From positions 1 to 64,000 of the forward strand of contig VSIX01000058.1 in NCBI GenBank assembly GCA_008086245.1: DNA of 64,000 nucleotides, read 5' to 3'. Source of the stretch: Candidatus Mcinerneyibacterium aminivorans. Lineage in GTDB: Bacteria > Macinerneyibacteriota > Macinerneyibacteria > Macinerneyibacteriales > Macinerneyibacteriaceae. The notes under the pieces are model-generated. The model was not told the origin of the DNA and made no database searches. It worked only from the letters and a program-made list of their open reading frames with translations. This document shows positions 62,306 through 64,000 of this stretch, in pieces (position 1 is the stretch's first letter; every line of letters begins with the position of its first letter). The position numbers and the translations under genes are program-made.

Positions 62306-63454
62306 TCATTTATATCTATTTAATATTTTTTTAAAATAACCCTTCTGTTTGTTTAATCCAAATTTTGAAGCAACAAGATATCCCTTTTTTGCAATTTTAA
62401 CAGCTTTTTTATAATCTTTTAATCTTAAATAATATACCTTAGTTAATTCTTTAAGAAAATATAAATTATTGGAAAAAATATCCAGAGACCATTTTAATAT
62501 TCGTTCTGCTTTTTCCCATAATTTTCTTTTTTTATAATATCGATAAAGAATTTTTAAAAGAATATAGTTAATATTTTTTTCCTTATTAATCTTTTTATAT
62601 TTAATCTCCTCAATTAAGTTATAATTTTTGGTTTTTAGTTCATACTGAAGTGCTCCTGCTAATATGTGTTTGTTATGAAATTTCTTATCATTATATATAT
62701 CTATTTCCACGTACTGTAGCATTTTAGCAAGTGCAAAAACATCTCTCTCATTATGGTATAATACCGGTTTTAATCTTTCATATCTGCCAAAATGTACATA
62801 TTCGCTAAATATTTGGGGTATTTCATACCCTTCTACATCTTCCAATTTATTTCTATTAATCCCAAGATATCTAGAGATATTCTGCAAATTAAAAGAATCA
62901 AGTTCATATTTAAACAATCTCCTCATAACATATAATAAATCCATTGACGGTTTTTTAATACTCATATCTATCCTATTTATTGTAAAACGGTTTTCAATCA
63001 GGGGAATATCAAAACATTTTCCGTTATATGAAACTACTATTTTGTTTTCAATAATTTTTTTTAACTCCATAAGTATTGATTCTTCTGAATCAACATCCGT
63101 ATATAAATACTGTTCTAATATAAAATCATTATTACGAAAAAATCCTAACCCAATTAAAAAAGGATAATTACCTGCACCAATAGAAAGGGAAGTGGTTTCC
63201 AGATCAAGAAAAATTAAATCCGATTTTTTAATATTAAGATTATTCAATTTTTTGTCAAGATAATAGATACCTGAAAGAACTTCAGGAAGATTTAAATTAT
63301 AGGAGTATCTTTTATAAAAATAAGTACCCCACTGATTATCCTTTATTTTCAAATTCAAATTTTCCGCTATTTCATCAGCACTGATGTTTTTCTTTTTGTT
63401 TTTCTTTTTCGATGATCTTTTTATAATATTTTGAAATTTTGATAATTTTTTCAT
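62306..63454 (-). CDS. YprB-type ribonuclease H-like exonuclease
   Basis: A 382-residue protein with a DEDDh-type exonuclease domain near residues 75-240. The first acidic motif is FLDLETTSLSIGAGNYPFLI, the second VVSYNGKCFDIPLIENRF and the third the YHNERDVFALAKML. This matches YprB-like RNase H-superfamily proteins. The C-terminal 100 residues are helical, TPR-like (YRYYKKRKLWEKAERILKWS). Nucleic-acid substrate unknown. It converges on the anti-sigma gene with no gap. Confidence 0.82.
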   Translation of the reverse strand: MKKLSKFQNIIKRSSKKKNKKKNISADEIAENLNLKIKDNQWGTYFYKRYSYNLNLPEVLSGIYYLDKKLNNLNIKKSDLIFLDLETTSLSIGAGNYPFLIGLGFFRNNDFILEQYLYTDVDSEESILMELKKIIENKIVVSYNGKCFDIPLIENRFTINRIDMSIKKPSMDLLYVMRRLFKYELDSFNLQNISRYLGINRNKLEDVEGYEIPQIFSEYVHFGRYERLKPVLYHNERDVFALAKMLQYVEIDIYNDKKFHNKHILAGALQYELKTKNYNLIEEIKYKKINKEKNINYILLKILYRYYKKRKLWEKAERILKWSLDIFSNNLYFLKELTKVYYLRLKDYKKAVKIAKKGYLVASKFGLNKQKGYFKKILNRYK

Positions 63455-63498
63455 AATTTTATAATAACATTAGAGAGTGCTTTTGTAAAATTGAATAA

Positions 63499-63530
63499 AA
63501 AAAACGGCCCATAAAAATGAGCCGTTTTTT
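63499..63530 (-). terminator. Intrinsic terminator after the PPIase-like gene
   Basis: AAAAAACGGC (63499-63508) and GCCGTTTTTT (63521-63530) pair; read on the minus strand the hairpin ends in a run of eight T residues. It lies 25 bases after the stop of the gene at 63555. Confidence 0.8.
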
Positions 63531-63554
63531 GATTTTAATTATCAGATACTGGAA

Positions 63555-64000
63555 TTAATTCTGGTTTGATTGGTTATCTTTATATTTATCTTTTATATTT
63601 ATATTGGCTTTAGATTTCAATTGGTCTACATAGCTTCTGTACTGTCTTATTTGTTTGGTTCTTGCTATTCTCTGCTTAAGACTCCGTTTTTGTTGTTCTG
63701 TTATATTGGACACACCGTCTTTCCTATTTTTTAAATAAGAAATATATTGGTCAACCTCTTTATCAGTTACATTAACTTCACCAATTACTTCATTTTGAAC
63801 ATAACTATTAACTAAAAACTCATCCTTTTGGTCATTCATATATTCCCTATAATTTTCACTGCTGTAAATATCCAGCTCTTTCATCTTATCTTCATATATT
63901 TTTCTCATTAAAATTTGTTCAAGAGTATTTGAAGCTGCCTTAGGATTGTTTAGGATTCTGGATGCCCTTTTATTATCCATATAATTAGCGAGTTCTTTTT
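63555..64000 (-). CDS. SurA/PpiC-like chaperone, C-terminal fragment (start outside window)
   Basis: The frame is open from the right edge (KELANYMDNKRAS), so an ATG at 63980 is not the likely start. The visible 147 residues include NTLEQILMRKIYEDKMKEL and FLVNSYVQNEVIGEVNVTDKEVDQYI, the SurA_N-type chaperone pattern that precedes a PpiC domain, then a C-terminal helix and YVDQLKSKANINIKDKY. No parvulin PpiC domain follows before the stop, so it may be a PpiC-less variant. An envelope chaperone role is inferred. Confidence 0.6.
   Translation of the reverse strand, partial: KELANYMDNKRASRILNNPKAASNTLEQILMRKIYEDKMKELDIYSSENYREYMNDQKDEFLVNSYVQNEVIGEVNVTDKEVDQYISYLKNRKDGVSNITEQQKRSLKQRIARTKQIRQYRSYVDQLKSKANINIKDKYKDNQSNQN

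Noticed and set aside
1-64000. tRNA or rRNA genes, CRISPR arrays, insertion sequences, prophage or integration sites
   Set aside because: I scanned the gaps between genes and found no cloverleaf-like sequence, spaced direct repeats, transposase or integrase genes. A tRNAscan or CRISPR search would be decisive.

Overview
The window is an AT-rich stretch (about one third G+C by eye, not computed) of a bacterial chromosome with dense genes in long, mostly minus-strand operons. The cell looks diderm: the window carries BamD, an Mla-type MlaE/F/D transporter, ExbD and a TonB-like protein, several lipoproteins, and two large secreted proteases ending in Por/type IX secretion sorting domains. HydF ([FeFe]-hydrogenase maturation), AmrA and an anaerobe-like gene set suggest an anaerobe. 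HutI, PepF and the secreted proteases suggest peptide or amino-acid use. I cannot assign a phylum; an uncultivated, low-GC, Gram-negative lineage is the best guess.

Layout. 1-5520: bamD (cut by the edge), a TPR lipoprotein, a HAD hydrolase, a solute-binding protein, small unknowns and a riboflavin-type ECF S component. 5530-16032: one probable superoperon read leftwards, mlaE-mlaF-mlaD-radA-ispD-ispF-response regulator-scpA-scpB-rluB-MBL hydrolase-gap-pgk-secG, ending at a clear terminator. 16075-26232: a small membrane protein, a HAD protein, a lipoprotein plus two T9SS-exported proteases, an EpmA-like ligase and RNase Z. 26370-33492: hydF, a DUF2807 protein, a Upf1-like helicase with a DbpA-type RNA-binding domain, a HAD protein, a small exported protein and a short MutS-like ATPase. 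33471-44624: hutI, tonB/exbD, a YgjP-type peptidase, an ADP-ribosylglycohydrolase, a TPR protein, pepF, a YihY protein and mfd. 44644-58416: a second very long leftward operon with a CoA-binding protein, TPR protein, prfB (programmed frameshift), mntP, a propeller protein, tsaE, tsaB, rimI, two unknowns, amrA, a degenerate valyl-tRNA synthetase homologue, and an RsbU/RsbW/STAS partner-switching set followed by an acyl-CoA synthetase. 58529-64000: a frameshifted PutP-like symporter, yhbY, rsmI, an ECF sigma factor with a probable membrane anti-sigma partner, a YprB-type exonuclease and the end of a SurA/PpiC-like protein.

The most interesting items are the 730-residue ValRS paralogue, which keeps the scaffold, editing-domain segment, cysteine pairs and C-terminal coiled coil but has lost both catalytic signatures, and sits inside a stress-signalling operon; the DbpA-RRM/SF1 helicase fusion; three genes whose promoters abut the start codon (predicted leaderless mRNAs); and an intrinsic terminator for hutI buried in the oppositely oriented MutS-like gene. 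No tRNA, rRNA, CRISPR array, insertion sequence or prophage was recognised.
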